A DNA stretch of 64,000 nt from Aquisalinus flavus (GTDB lineage: Bacteria > Pseudomonadota > Alphaproteobacteria > Caulobacterales > Parvularculaceae). Positions 17,389 to 25,065 of the stretch are shown in pieces; positions within the stretch are counted from its first letter, which is position 1, and every line of letters starts with the position of its first letter. The DNA is taken from the NCBI RefSeq assembly GCF_022559625.1, contig NZ_CP042288.1:830409-894408 (forward strand), given 5' to 3'. The notes beneath the pieces are model-generated. The model searched no databases and was not told the origin of the DNA. It was given only the letters and a program-made list of their open reading frames with translations. A program made the position numbers and the translations under genes.

Positions 17389-17786
17389 TCGTCGATACGT
17401 CGGTTCTGATTGCCATGATCATGGATGAACCGGACGCGAGTAAAGCCTATGATGCGCTGTCCAGTGTGTCCGATCTGAAAATCTCGACCGGAACGTTAGT
17501 AGAATGCGCTACGGTGGTGCAAGCGCAACTGGGAAAGCGCGGCTGGATCCGACTGCATCAGACGCTTGTTGAAGCCAATGTCGAGTTCGTGCCGTTTTCG
17601 TCAAGTCAGGCGCAGATCGCTCGCGGTGCTTTCCCGAAATATGGCAAGGGCCAGAACAACAGGGCGCAGCTCAATTTCGGCGATCTGTTCGCCTACGCCC
17701 TGGCCAGAGAAACCGGCGAGACGCTGTTCTTCAAGGGCGCGGATTTCGTCCATACCGACCTGAAGCTGTTACGGCTGGACGCATAG
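17385..17786 (+). CDS. vapC: VapC-like PIN-domain ribonuclease toxin
   Basis: A 133-residue PIN domain. The acidic site is readable: MIVDTSVLIAM (Asp4), TGTLVECATV (Glu43), FGDLFAYALA (Asp about 103) and KGADFVHTDL (Asp about 121, 126). VapC toxins cut tRNA or rRNA when freed from antitoxin. The 4-bp ATGA overlap with the antitoxin gene and the small size fit a type II module. Base composition is a little richer in AT than the flanking ku and aspS, compatible with transfer. The target RNA cannot be predicted. Confidence 0.85.
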   Translation: MIVDTSVLIAMIMDEPDASKAYDALSSVSDLKISTGTLVECATVVQAQLGKRGWIRLHQTLVEANVEFVPFSSSQAQIARGAFPKYGKGQNNRAQLNFGDLFAYALARETGETLFFKGADFVHTDLKLLRLDA

Positions 17787-18022
17787 CGATCTGCCCGGGA
17801 CGGGGCCCCGGATTTCTCAGGACATGGCTGCCTTCAAAGGCGATAAGCCGGCGCGAGCGTGGGCTGCCCGCAAAAAATCGGTCGGTGCCTGCGCCACCCC
17901 TTTCCCCCCGCCAGAAAACCCGCTAACACCCGCCGCTACAGGGGCGTTTTTCGTCCTGCACGTTTTTTTCCGTCTGCTGCGCCGTCTTGCCCGGCCCGGT
18001 GGCGGGCCATCAGGAGCACGAC

Positions 18023-19822
18023 ATGCATATCTATCGCAGCCATACCTGTGGCGAACTTCGCAAATCCAATGTCGGCGAGACCGTTCGCCTGTCCGGCTGG
18101 GTGCACCGCGTGCGCGACCATGGCGGGGTGCTGTTCATCGATCTGCGCGACCATTACGGCATGACGCAGGTTGTCGCCGACCCCGATTCGCCGGCGTTCA
18201 AGGCGGCCGAGCAGGTGCGCTCGGAATGGTGCATCCGCATCGACGGGCGGGTGAAGGCGCGCGATGACAGCCTCGTCAATGCCAATTTGCCGACTGGCGA
18301 GATCGAGCTCTATGCCGACGAGATCAGCATTCTTGGCGCGGCGCAGGAATTGCCACTGCCGGTGTTCGGCGAGCCGGATTACCCGGAAGAAATCCGGATG
18401 AAGCACCGCTATCTCGACCTGCGCCGGGAGACGCTGCACCGGAATATCATGCTGCGCTCGAAGATTGTGCGGTCCTTGCGCAACCGGATGGAAGATACCG
18501 GCTTTACCGATTTCCAGACCCCGATCCTGACGGCGTCCTCGCCGGAGGGCGCGCGCGACTTCCTCGTGCCGTCGCGGCTGCATCCGGGCAAGTTCTATGC
18601 GCTGCCGCAGGCGCCGCAGATCTTCAAGCAGCTGATCATGGTGTCGGGCTTTGACCGCTATTACCAGATCGCGCCGTGCTTCCGCGACGAGGATGCCCGC
18701 GCTGATCGTTCCGCCGGTGACTTCTATCAGCTCGACCTCGAGATGAGCTTTGTCGAGCAGCAGGATGTGTTCGACGCGGTCGGCCCGGTGATCCGCGAGA
18801 CGTTCGAGCAGTTCGCCGATGGCAAGCCGGTGTCGGCCTATCCGTTCCGGGAAATTCCGTATGCGGAAGCGATGCTGAAATATGGCTCCGACAAGCCGGA
18901 CCTGCGCAACCCGCTGGAAATGCAGGTGGTGACGGAACATTTCGTCGAGTCAGGGTTCAAGATCTTCGCCCAGATCGCGGCTGATCCTGCGAATGAAATC
19001 CGCGCCATTCCGGCGCCGGGCGGCGGTTCACGTGCCTTCTGTGACCGGATGAATTCGTGGGCGCAGAAACAGGGCCTGCCAGGCATGGGCTATATCATGT
19101 TCGACGAGGGCGACGGCAAGGGCCCGCTGGCCAAGAATATCGGGCCGGAGCGCACGGCGGCGATCCGCGAGCAGCTTGGCCTGAAAGCGGGCGATGCGGC
19201 GTTCTTCCTCGCCGGCAAGCCGGCTGAATTTCAGGATATCGCCGGCAAGGCGCGCAATGTCGTCGCCGACGAGCTGGAGCTGTCGAACAAGGCGAGCTTC
19301 GAGTTCGCGTGGATCGTCGACTTCCCGATGTATGAGTGGGACGAGGAGAACAAGAAGGTCGAATTCGGCCACAACCCGTTCTCCATGCCCGCAGGCGGGC
19401 TCGACGCACTGGAAGCGGCGGGCAATGACCCGGAAAAGATCCTGGCGATCAAGGCGCGCCAGTATGATCTCGTCTGCAATGGCTATGAGCTCGGCTCCGG
19501 TGGCATCCGCAACCACAAGGAAGAGATCATGTACAAGGCGTTCGATCTCGCCGGCTATGGCGCTGACGTCGTGGAGGAGAAATTCGGCGGCATGCTGAAC
19601 GCTTTCCGCTATGGCGCCCCGCCCCACGGCGGCGCGGCCTTCGGCGTCGACCGCATCGTCATGCTGCTGGCCGGCGAGCAGAACATCCGTGAAGTGACGA
19701 TGTTCCCGCTCAACCAGCAGGGCGAGGACCTGCTGCTCGGCGCGCCGGTCGAGGCATCGGACAAGCAGCTGAAGGAGCTGCATATCCGCGTGTCCAGGCC
19801 GATCGAAGAGAAGAAGGGCTAA
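18023..19822 (+). CDS. aspS: Aspartyl-tRNA synthetase, probably non-discriminating
   Basis: A class II synthetase that charges tRNA with Asp, 599 residues from [13 protein letters not shown], the family length for bacterial AspRS. The anticodon-binding domain is at 1-110, motif 2 is [11 protein letters not shown], the bacterial insertion is at about 290-420, and motif 3 is [10 protein letters not shown]. The anticodon domain reads [14 protein letters not shown]; in the family, His at this position marks enzymes that also charge tRNA-Asn for repair by GatCAB. An open stretch of 12 codons upstream of the ATG is unsupported. It follows vapC after 236 bp. Confidence 0.96.
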   Translation: MHIYRSHTCGELRKSNVGETVRLSGWVHRVRDHGGVLFIDLRDHYGMTQVVADPDSPAFKAAEQVRSEWCIRIDGRVKARDDSLVNANLPTGEIELYADEISILGAAQELPLPVFGEPDYPEEIRMKHRYLDLRRETLHRNIMLRSKIVRSLRNRMEDTGFTDFQTPILTASSPEGARDFLVPSRLHPGKFYALPQAPQIFKQLIMVSGFDRYYQIAPCFRDEDARADRSAGDFYQLDLEMSFVEQQDVFDAVGPVIRETFEQFADGKPVSAYPFREIPYAEAMLKYGSDKPDLRNPLEMQVVTEHFVESGFKIFAQIAADPANEIRAIPAPGGGSRAFCDRMNSWAQKQGLPGMGYIMFDEGDGKGPLAKNIGPERTAAIREQLGLKAGDAAFFLAGKPAEFQDIAGKARNVVADELELSNKASFEFAWIVDFPMYEWDEENKKVEFGHNPFSMPAGGLDALEAAGNDPEKILAIKARQYDLVCNGYELGSGGIRNHKEEIMYKAFDLAGYGADVVEEKFGGMLNAFRYGAPPHGGAAFGVDRIVMLLAGEQNIREVTMFPLNQQGEDLLLGAPVEASDKQLKELHIRVSRPIEEKKG

Positions 19823-19828
19823 GGCGGC

Positions 19829-20002
19829 TTGTTCGGCTGGCTGACAGACCGGTTCCGGCGCAAGCCGATAATGGTGCCGCCGGACGAACAGCTCGCCCAT
19901 CTCGACACATGGGCGGCGGGGTTCGAGGGAATGTCTGGGCCATCGGCCGGAAGCCGTTATGCCCTGTCTGTAATGCTTGGCGTCAGAAGGGCAGCACGAT
20001 AG
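19829..20002 (+). CDS. Possible 57-residue protein after aspS
   Basis: A TTG-initiated frame begins seven bases after the aspS stop and reads LFGWLTDRFRRKP, then an acidic-hydrophobic stretch and an Arg-rich end. Codon use is compatible with coding through the first two thirds. No family is recognised; it could be a real small protein translated with aspS or a decayed remnant. A weak GGCGG precedes the TTG. Confidence 0.25.
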   Translation: MFGWLTDRFRRKPIMVPPDEQLAHLDTWAAGFEGMSGPSAGSRYALSVMLGVRRAAR

Positions 20003-20032
20003 GGTGCCGACCAGCAACGCGAAAGACAAACG

Positions 20033-20704
20033 ATGATCACCGTCCACCATCTCAACAATTCCCGCTCGCAGCGGATTCTCTGGCTGCTGGAGGAACTCGA
20101 GCTGCCCTATGAGATCGTGCGCTATCAGCGCGATGCCGAGACGATGCTGGCGCCGCAGGCGCTGAAGGATGTGCACCCGCTGGGCAAGTCGCCGGTGATC
20201 ACCGATGGCGCGGCGACCATCGCTGAGTCCGGCACCATCGTGGAATATCTGCTGGACAAGTATGGGATGGGCCGGCTTATGCCGGGCAAAGACGGCCCCG
20301 ATTACTGGCAGGCGCGGTTCTGGCTGCATTATGTCGAGGGCTCGGCCATGCCGCCGCTGCTGATGAAGCTGGTGTTCAACCGGGTGAAGGAGGCGGATGT
20401 GCCGTTCTTCGTCAAGCCGGTCGCCAAGGGTATCGCCGACAAGGTGCTGTCCAGCTTCGTCAATCCGCAGGTCAAGAACCACATGTCATACTGGGAGGAC
20501 TCGCTCGCCGCGACCGGATGGTTCGCGGGCGCAGAGCTTTCCGCCGCTGACATCATGATGAGCTTCCCCGTAGAGGCGGTCGCCGCGCGCGCAGGCCTTG
20601 GCAATGACCACCCGAACCTGAGGGCGTGGCTTGCGAAGATCCATGGCCGCGACGCCTACAAGGCCGCGCTGGAAAAGGGCGGCGACTACACGCTGTTGAG
20701 TTGA
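20033..20704 (+). CDS. Glutathione S-transferase family protein
   Basis: A 223-residue cytosolic GST. The N-terminal thioredoxin-like half has HHLNNSRSQRILWLLEEL (4-21) with the Ser/Asn region for glutathione activation, the cis-Pro in GKSPVI, and the ES pair in TIAESGTIVEYLL that holds the gamma-glutamyl group. The C-terminal helical half contains AADIMMSFPVE, the usual GST cap. Substrate is not predictable. It starts 210 bp after aspS and precedes the MgtC-like gene. Confidence 0.9.
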   Translation: MITVHHLNNSRSQRILWLLEELELPYEIVRYQRDAETMLAPQALKDVHPLGKSPVITDGAATIAESGTIVEYLLDKYGMGRLMPGKDGPDYWQARFWLHYVEGSAMPPLLMKLVFNRVKEADVPFFVKPVAKGIADKVLSSFVNPQVKNHMSYWEDSLAATGWFAGAELSAADIMMSFPVEAVAARAGLGNDHPNLRAWLAKIHGRDAYKAALEKGGDYTLLS

Positions 20705-20760
20705 GGTCAGGCGGGTCCGGGCGAGGGGAACAGTCCGCGCACCGTGTGCGTTAGCGGCGC

Positions 20761-21240
20761 ATGGAGCAGCTCGACCAGATATTCTCCACGCAGATCGGGG
20801 CAGGGGTGATCCTGCTGCGCCTGACGCTGGCCTGCCTGTTGGGCGCCGTACTGGGGCTGGACCGCGAGCTGCGGGATCGCCCGGCGGGCCTGCGGACCTT
20901 CATCATGGTCTCGCTTGCCGCCTGCCTGTTCACGATGATTTCCATCGAACTGAGCCTTGCTCTCGAAGGGGGGGCGGAGCAGACGTCGATCCGGCCCGAT
21001 CCGTTGCGCATCATCCAGGCGATCACCGCCGGTGTGGCCTTCCTCGCCGCCGGGTCGATCATCCGCCATGGAAAGCGGCTGGAAGGGCTGACCACCGGGG
21101 CGGGGATGTGGCTCGCCGGGGCGATCGGGCTTGCCTGCGGTGCGGGGTTCGAGGCGATCGCCGCGCTGGTGACCGTGATGGCGCTGATCATCCTGGTCGG
21201 GCTGAAAAAACTCGAGAGCGGCCTCGATCGCGAAAAATAG
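20761..21240 (+). CDS. MgtC/SapB family membrane protein
   Basis: A 159-residue inner-membrane protein with about four to five spans. The motif GAVLGLDRELRDRPAGLRTF (28-47) is the MgtC/SapB signature, and AGSIIRHG after the third span is also typical. It is the short form, without the C-terminal ACT-like domain of Salmonella MgtC, which aids survival in macrophages and at low Mg; short relatives are mostly of unknown role. It is 57 bp after the GST gene and may be cotranscribed. Confidence 0.88.
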   Translation: MEQLDQIFSTQIGAGVILLRLTLACLLGAVLGLDRELRDRPAGLRTFIMVSLAACLFTMISIELSLALEGGAEQTSIRPDPLRIIQAITAGVAFLAAGSIIRHGKRLEGLTTGAGMWLAGAIGLACGAGFEAIAALVTVMALIILVGLKKLESGLDREK

Positions 21241-21293
21241 GCGAATCCGGCTGACTTGGCGGCACATCTTCATCTTAAGGCACAAACATTAAA

Positions 21294-21307
21294 AGTGAGC
21301 GTTCACT
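21294..21307. promoter_or_regulatory. Operator-like palindrome 1
   Basis: AGTGAGCGTTCACT has 5-bp arms and the TGA...TCA outline of TetR-family operators. It lies about 220 bp before the ketosynthase-like gene and 30 bp from a second palindrome. No TetR-type gene is nearby in the window. Confidence 0.4.
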
Positions 21308-21330
21308 CATTTTCTGTCTGAACTGTAATT

Positions 21331-21345
21331 ATGAACAATGTTCAT
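21331..21345. promoter_or_regulatory. Operator-like palindrome 2
   Basis: ATGAACAATGTTCAT is a perfect 7-bp inverted repeat around one base. It is preceded by TGTAATTAT, a possible extended -10, so a bound regulator could block initiation. It is a better palindrome than the one 37 bp upstream, to which it is related by the GTTCA half-site. Confidence 0.45.
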
Positions 21346-21440
21346 TTTGTGGGATGGTTTCGGCGAAGCGAGGTGTGCTTACGCGGCGGCTTGGGCTGAC
21401 GCGGCCCGGGTCCAGGGTATGTGGTTCTGATATCCGGTCT

Positions 21441-21490
21441 CAGGGATCAGGGATCAGGGATCAGGGATCAGGGATCAGGGATCAGGGATC
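21441..21490. repeat. Seven tandem CAGGGAT heptamers
   Basis: CAGGGAT is repeated seven times without error, plus one base. It ends about 40 bp before the start of the ketosynthase-like gene, between the operator-like palindromes and the coding region. Perfect short arrays of this kind can change copy number by slippage. Confidence 0.95.
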
Positions 21491-21532
21491 GCGGCTTGCG
21501 GGCACAGGCGAGCAGGATTGGGAGAGTGGATG

Positions 21533-22684
21533 ATGCGGGATGTCTATATCAATGCAGCAGGGGCTCACCTGCCCGGCGAGGCGGTCGGCAATGACCGGAT
21601 GGCGGCGATCCTCGGCGAGATCGACGACCAGTCGCAGCGGCTGGGGCGGCTGATCCTGCGCCAGAACCGGATCGAACAACGCCATTACGCGATGGACGAG
21701 CGCGGCGAGGCGCTCGACACCAATGCCGGCATGGCGGCGAAGGCGGCACGGGCAGCGGTCGAGGCGTCGGACCTCGACCTGTCGCAGATCGATTATCTGG
21801 CGACCGGCACGACCCAGGGCGATCTGCTGGTGCCAGGTCATGCCAGCGCTGTCCATGCCGCGCTTGGTGCCGGCAATGATATTGGCCCCATCGAGATCGC
21901 CTCGTTCCAGAGTGTCTGTGCCTCGTCCATGATGGCGGCAAAGAGCGCTTTCATGACGCTGAAATGCGGAGAGGCCGAGGCGGCGCTCGTCACCGGCAGC
22001 GAGATGTCGAGCCGCTGGTTCCGGCCCGGCTTCTATCGCCCGGCGCTCGACAGGCTGGAAAATCGCGATACCCGCATGGCAGCGGAATTCCTGCGCTGGA
22101 CCCTGTCCGATGGCGCCGGCGCGCTGGTGATGCAGTCGCGCCCGCGGCGGCGGGGGCCGAGTTTCAGGGTCGACTGGATCAGGCTGGTTTCGCTCGCCGA
22201 CCGGTTCGATGTCTGCATGCATGCCGGCATCGCCCATGAGGACCGGCATGACCCGGTGCGCTGCTGGAGCCATCACGCCGATGGCCCCCGGGGTGCGGCG
22301 GCCGATGGCGCGATCATGCTGATGCAGGACATGGGCCTGTTGAAGCGGATCATCCGCGGCTGGGTCGGGGAATATCTCGCCCTGATCGACAGGGGGGCGA
22401 TCGTGCCGTCCGCGGTCGACCATGTGCTGTGCCATTATTCGGCCCATTCCCTGCGCGAGGAGATCATCCGGCTGATGAAAGCCGCGGGCGCGATGATCGA
22501 CGAGGAGAAATGGTTCACCAACCTCTATAGCAAGGGCAATACCGGCTCTGCCGCCTTGTTCATCATGCTGGAGGAATTCATGGCCCGGGGCGGGTACAGG
22601 CCCGGTGAAAAAATTCTGTGCGTCGTGCCCGAAAGCGGCAGGGCGGTGATATCTTTCATGATGCTGACAGTCGAGGAGGCTTGA
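21533..22684 (+). CDS. Beta-ketoacyl-ACP synthase III-like protein
   Basis: A thiolase-fold protein of 383 residues related to FabH-type ketosynthases, which join an acyl-CoA to a malonyl unit. The catalytic Cys is C129 in SVCASSMMAAK; the His is in HYSAHSLREEI and the Asn in KGNTGSAALF. The overall shape fits FabH-like enzymes of special metabolism more than housekeeping FabH, since the conserved GNTSAAS and the substrate loop differ. GGGAGAG precedes two adjacent ATG codons (21530, 21533). It leads three consecutive genes, 2 bp before a haem-oxygenase-like gene, so the two probably act together. Confidence 0.85.
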   Translation: MRDVYINAAGAHLPGEAVGNDRMAAILGEIDDQSQRLGRLILRQNRIEQRHYAMDERGEALDTNAGMAAKAARAAVEASDLDLSQIDYLATGTTQGDLLVPGHASAVHAALGAGNDIGPIEIASFQSVCASSMMAAKSAFMTLKCGEAEAALVTGSEMSSRWFRPGFYRPALDRLENRDTRMAAEFLRWTLSDGAGALVMQSRPRRRGPSFRVDWIRLVSLADRFDVCMHAGIAHEDRHDPVRCWSHHADGPRGAAADGAIMLMQDMGLLKRIIRGWVGEYLALIDRGAIVPSAVDHVLCHYSAHSLREEIIRLMKAAGAMIDEEKWFTNLYSKGNTGSAALFIMLEEFMARGGYRPGEKILCVVPESGRAVISFMMLTVEEA

Positions 22685-22686
22685 GT

Positions 22687-23379
22687 ATGTTGCAGGACAT
22701 TTCAAAACGCAGGCAGGAGCTGGTCGAGGCGGCCTTCAGGGGGCTGGCGATAGCGTGGACCGATTTCGAGGGCCAGCTGGAGCAGGTGCCGGTCATCCGC
22801 AAGCTCAACCGCGGGCACTTGCAGATCGGGGATTACCGGGCGCTGTTGAAGAATTTGCGCCAGCAGGTGGTCGATGGCGGGTGCTGGATCGCCCGGGCGG
22901 CGAGCCATGTCGATGCGGACCATTTCGAGATCCGCTCCCACTTCATGAAGCACGCGGTGACCGAGCATCGCGATTTCCAGATGATCGAGGCGAATTTCAT
23001 TGCCTGCGGCGGGACGCTGGAGGAGATCCGGTCGGCACCGAAGAATATCGGGTCGGAGGCGCTGTCCGCCTTCATGTTCCACAAGGCCTCCCAGCCGAAC
23101 CCGTTCGCCCTGCTCGGCGCGATGTTCATGATCGAGGGACTCGGCTCGCGCAAGGCGGTGGAATGGGGCGCAGCCATCAAGGAGCAGCTGGGGCTGGACG
23201 ACCACCAGGTCAGTTTCATGCTTTATCATGGCGCGCATGATGACGATCACCTGGACGAGCTCGAGACACATCTGGCGATGACGGTGCATGACGAGAGCGA
23301 TGTGCAGGATGTCGTGCGCACGGCGCGGATCGTCGGGCGGCTTTACGCCTTGCAGCTTGAGGAACTGGACCATGTCTGA
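22687..23379 (+). CDS. Haem-oxygenase-like diiron protein
   Basis: A 230-residue, all-helical protein of the haem-oxygenase-like diiron oxidase/oxygenase (HDO) group. Iron ligands can be proposed from the pattern: H89/E93/H94 in KHAVTEHRDF, E150 in FMIEGLGS, and H181-x3-D185-x2-H188 in YHGAHDDDH, as in CADD. Related enzymes oxidise fatty acids or amines using O2. It begins 2 bp after the ketosynthase-like stop, so an acyl product of that enzyme is a plausible substrate. True function unknown. Confidence 0.8.
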   Translation: MLQDISKRRQELVEAAFRGLAIAWTDFEGQLEQVPVIRKLNRGHLQIGDYRALLKNLRQQVVDGGCWIARAASHVDADHFEIRSHFMKHAVTEHRDFQMIEANFIACGGTLEEIRSAPKNIGSEALSAFMFHKASQPNPFALLGAMFMIEGLGSRKAVEWGAAIKEQLGLDDHQVSFMLYHGAHDDDHLDELETHLAMTVHDESDVQDVVRTARIVGRLYALQLEELDHV

Positions 23380-23394
23380 GGCTTTTGCATTGAT

Positions 23395-23500
23395 CCGCCC
23401 TCGTCCTTCGCGGCCCGGCGGTACCGGGCACCTCAGGATGAGGGCGGTCGGGACAAATCCTCATTCTGAGGTGCGAAGAAGCCACGAAGAACGAGGATTT
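23395..23500. repeat. Paired palindromic repeat, locus C
   Basis: Unit one, 23395-23447 (CCGCCCTCGTCCTTCGCGG...CACCTCAGGATGAGGGCGG), faces unit two, 23455-23500 (AATCCTCATTCTGAGGTGCG...CCACGAAGAACGAGGATT). The spacer is about 8 bp. The end of unit two, GAGGA, is the only ribosome site for the ATG at 23506, so the repeat appears to drive translation of that gene. Confidence 0.9.
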
Positions 23501-23505
23501 GTGTC

Positions 23506-24441
23506 ATGACCGCCAGACCGTTCGACCCCGCCAGTTTCGATCCGAAAGACCCGGATCCGTGGCTGGCGCTCCATCTGGACGACTCGTTGCCGTTCGACGA
23601 CAAGGCCAAGGCGGCGCTGCTGGAGGGTAACCGGTCCTATGCGCGGCGCTTTCTGTTGCCGGCATCGCGGCCTTTCATCTTCGTCTTTTTCGTCCTGGTA
23701 AAGATTTTCCGACGTGTCTTCCGGACATGGCCGCATGCGCCGAAGACATTGCACAAGCTCATTTTTTGGGGACTGAAGACCTTTGCGCGGCCAGAGGCGA
23801 ACTTGCTGATCCTGCGCCATTTCAATATCGGCACCGAAATCCTCGCCTTCATCAAGGCGAATGTGCCGGGGGTGGAGATCACTTCCCATCCGCTGCGGCC
23901 GATGACGCTGGAAGATTTGAAGGACAACACGTTTCTGCAGCACGACCTCAACATCTATAATTTCATCATCGAGTTGAACCGGGGCCTGAGGGCGCAGGGG
24001 CGGGAGATCGAGACGCCGGAGCGGATCGATTTCAGCCCGATCAGCGATGGCGACTTCGATCTGGAAGCCTTTCCCGACAAGTGGCACAATTTCGTCGATG
24101 TACAGACGGCGGTGGAATTCTACACGCCGGTCTATGCGCTGTTCCTGTCGGATCATGATTTTGTCCGGGCGGCCAATTCGCTGCAGCTTGATGAGACCAT
24201 CGGCATCTATCTCGCACGGATTTTGGGCTCGGATTATCACATGAGCCTGATCAACAACCACCACCCGATGGTGCCGCTATCGACCTTCCAGGCCGGGTTC
24301 CGGCTGATGATGCATGGCTATGACGCCGAGGCGCTGCATGGTCATCTGCGCCAGATGAAACGCCGTCAGGCGGTGGAGGATGCCATGGCTGGCGGGTGTC
24401 AGGATGGTGATCCTGCCCGGCAGCCTGCGCAGGTGCCATAG
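23506..24441 (+). CDS. Protein of unknown function in the ketosynthase cluster
   Basis: A 311-residue protein I do not recognise with certainty. The N-terminus is Asp/Pro-rich and polar, a hydrophobic segment (about 52-68, FIFVFFVLVKIF) could anchor it or form an amphipathic helix, and the remainder is helical and soluble, rich in His and aromatic residues (YHMSLINNHH). It follows the haem-oxygenase-like gene through a repeat pair that supplies GAGGA before its ATG. Its last 43 bp overlap the end of the convergent zur-like gene. Co-location suggests a part in the same pathway. Confidence 0.7.
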   Translation: MTARPFDPASFDPKDPDPWLALHLDDSLPFDDKAKAALLEGNRSYARRFLLPASRPFIFVFFVLVKIFRRVFRTWPHAPKTLHKLIFWGLKTFARPEANLLILRHFNIGTEILAFIKANVPGVEITSHPLRPMTLEDLKDNTFLQHDLNIYNFIIELNRGLRAQGREIETPERIDFSPISDGDFDLEAFPDKWHNFVDVQTAVEFYTPVYALFLSDHDFVRAANSLQLDETIGIYLARILGSDYHMSLINNHHPMVPLSTFQAGFRLMMHGYDAEALHGHLRQMKRRQAVEDAMAGGCQDGDPARQPAQVP

Positions 24442-24827
24442 ATTTCGGCCCGGCCGGGCTCCAGCGCAAAATCGATATCGCCGGCAATATCGCGGATCCG
24501 GTGGACAAGATCGCGCAGCTTTGGCGAGGAGTGGGAGCGGGCACTGCTGCAGCGCTGGCAGATGAACAGGACGATCAGATCCGTGCCATCGGCGAGCGTG
24601 TCGATTGCGAGATAGGCCTTGGTGCCTTCGACCCGGATGACGAGGCCGCGATCTTCCAGTTCGGACAAGGCGCGATAGACGGTCATGGGAGCGCGCACGC
24701 CTGAATGTTTGAGCAGATCGAGAAGGTCATAGGCCTTTACCGGCGTACCTCCCTGCAGCAAGGCAGCATAGACCTTTTTCTGGTTCGCGGTGAGGTTCTC
24801 GAGGGGATCGTTCACGGCTCGCTCCAT
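24399..24827 (-). CDS. zur: Fur-family regulator, probably Zur
   Basis: A 142-residue metal-dependent repressor. The winged helix covers about 10-80 (NQKKVYAALL, then RAPMTVYRALSELEDRGLV, the recognition part). The dimer part holds CQRC and CAGC pairs for the structural zinc site. Zur controls zinc uptake and storage genes. A perfect GTTATATA/TATATAAC box lies 3 bp upstream of its start, as in autoregulated Zur genes. A Fur or Mur assignment is less likely given the box. It runs into the end of the convergent unknown gene. Confidence 0.82.
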   Translation of the reverse strand: MERAVNDPLENLTANQKKVYAALLQGGTPVKAYDLLDLLKHSGVRAPMTVYRALSELEDRGLVIRVEGTKAYLAIDTLADGTDLIVLFICQRCSSARSHSSPKLRDLVHRIRDIAGDIDFALEPGRAEIYGTCAGCRAGSPS

Positions 24828-24829
24828 TT

Positions 24830-24848
24830 GTTATATATGTTATATAAC
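24830..24848. promoter_or_regulatory. Zur-type operator
   Basis: GTTATATA-TGT-TATATAAC is a perfect 8-bp inverted repeat directly before the zur-like start. Size, AT-rich core and GTTAT...ATAAC ends fit alphaproteobacterial Zur boxes. Its position implies self-repression; no second target gene starts on the other side for over 200 bp. Confidence 0.7.
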
Positions 24849-24922
24849 AGGAGAGGCCACCGGCCCGTCAAGACGGTTGACCGCAGACGGGGAGCAATTC
24901 TGGCGGGAGCGGAACAACGAGA

Positions 24923-24959
24923 GCCCGGATGGAGGGGAGGGTAACCCTGCCATCCGGGC
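24923..24959 (-). terminator. Strong hairpin after the pentapeptide gene
   Basis: GCCCGGATGG and CCATCCGGGC are perfect 10-bp arms; the loop contains AGGGTAACCCT, itself a palindrome. It lies 107 bp beyond the stop of the pentapeptide-repeat gene on its strand. No T-run follows, so its role in termination is inferred from position only. Confidence 0.45.
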
Positions 24960-25065
24960 GTTCGAGCCTTGCCTGTCGGGGAAGCGATGCGTCGATCAGT
25001 ACAAGGTCGAGTTTGTGACAGAACGCTGCGAGACGATGAGGGGCAAGCGCTCCGTCGCCGTGGTT

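Noticed and set aside
21441-21490. CRISPR-like array
   Set aside because: Heptamers are contiguous with no spacers, so it is a simple tandem repeat.
24790-25065. Gene divergent from zur
   Set aside because: Open frames there overlap the pentapeptide antisense and lack a ribosome site; only a hairpin is convincing.
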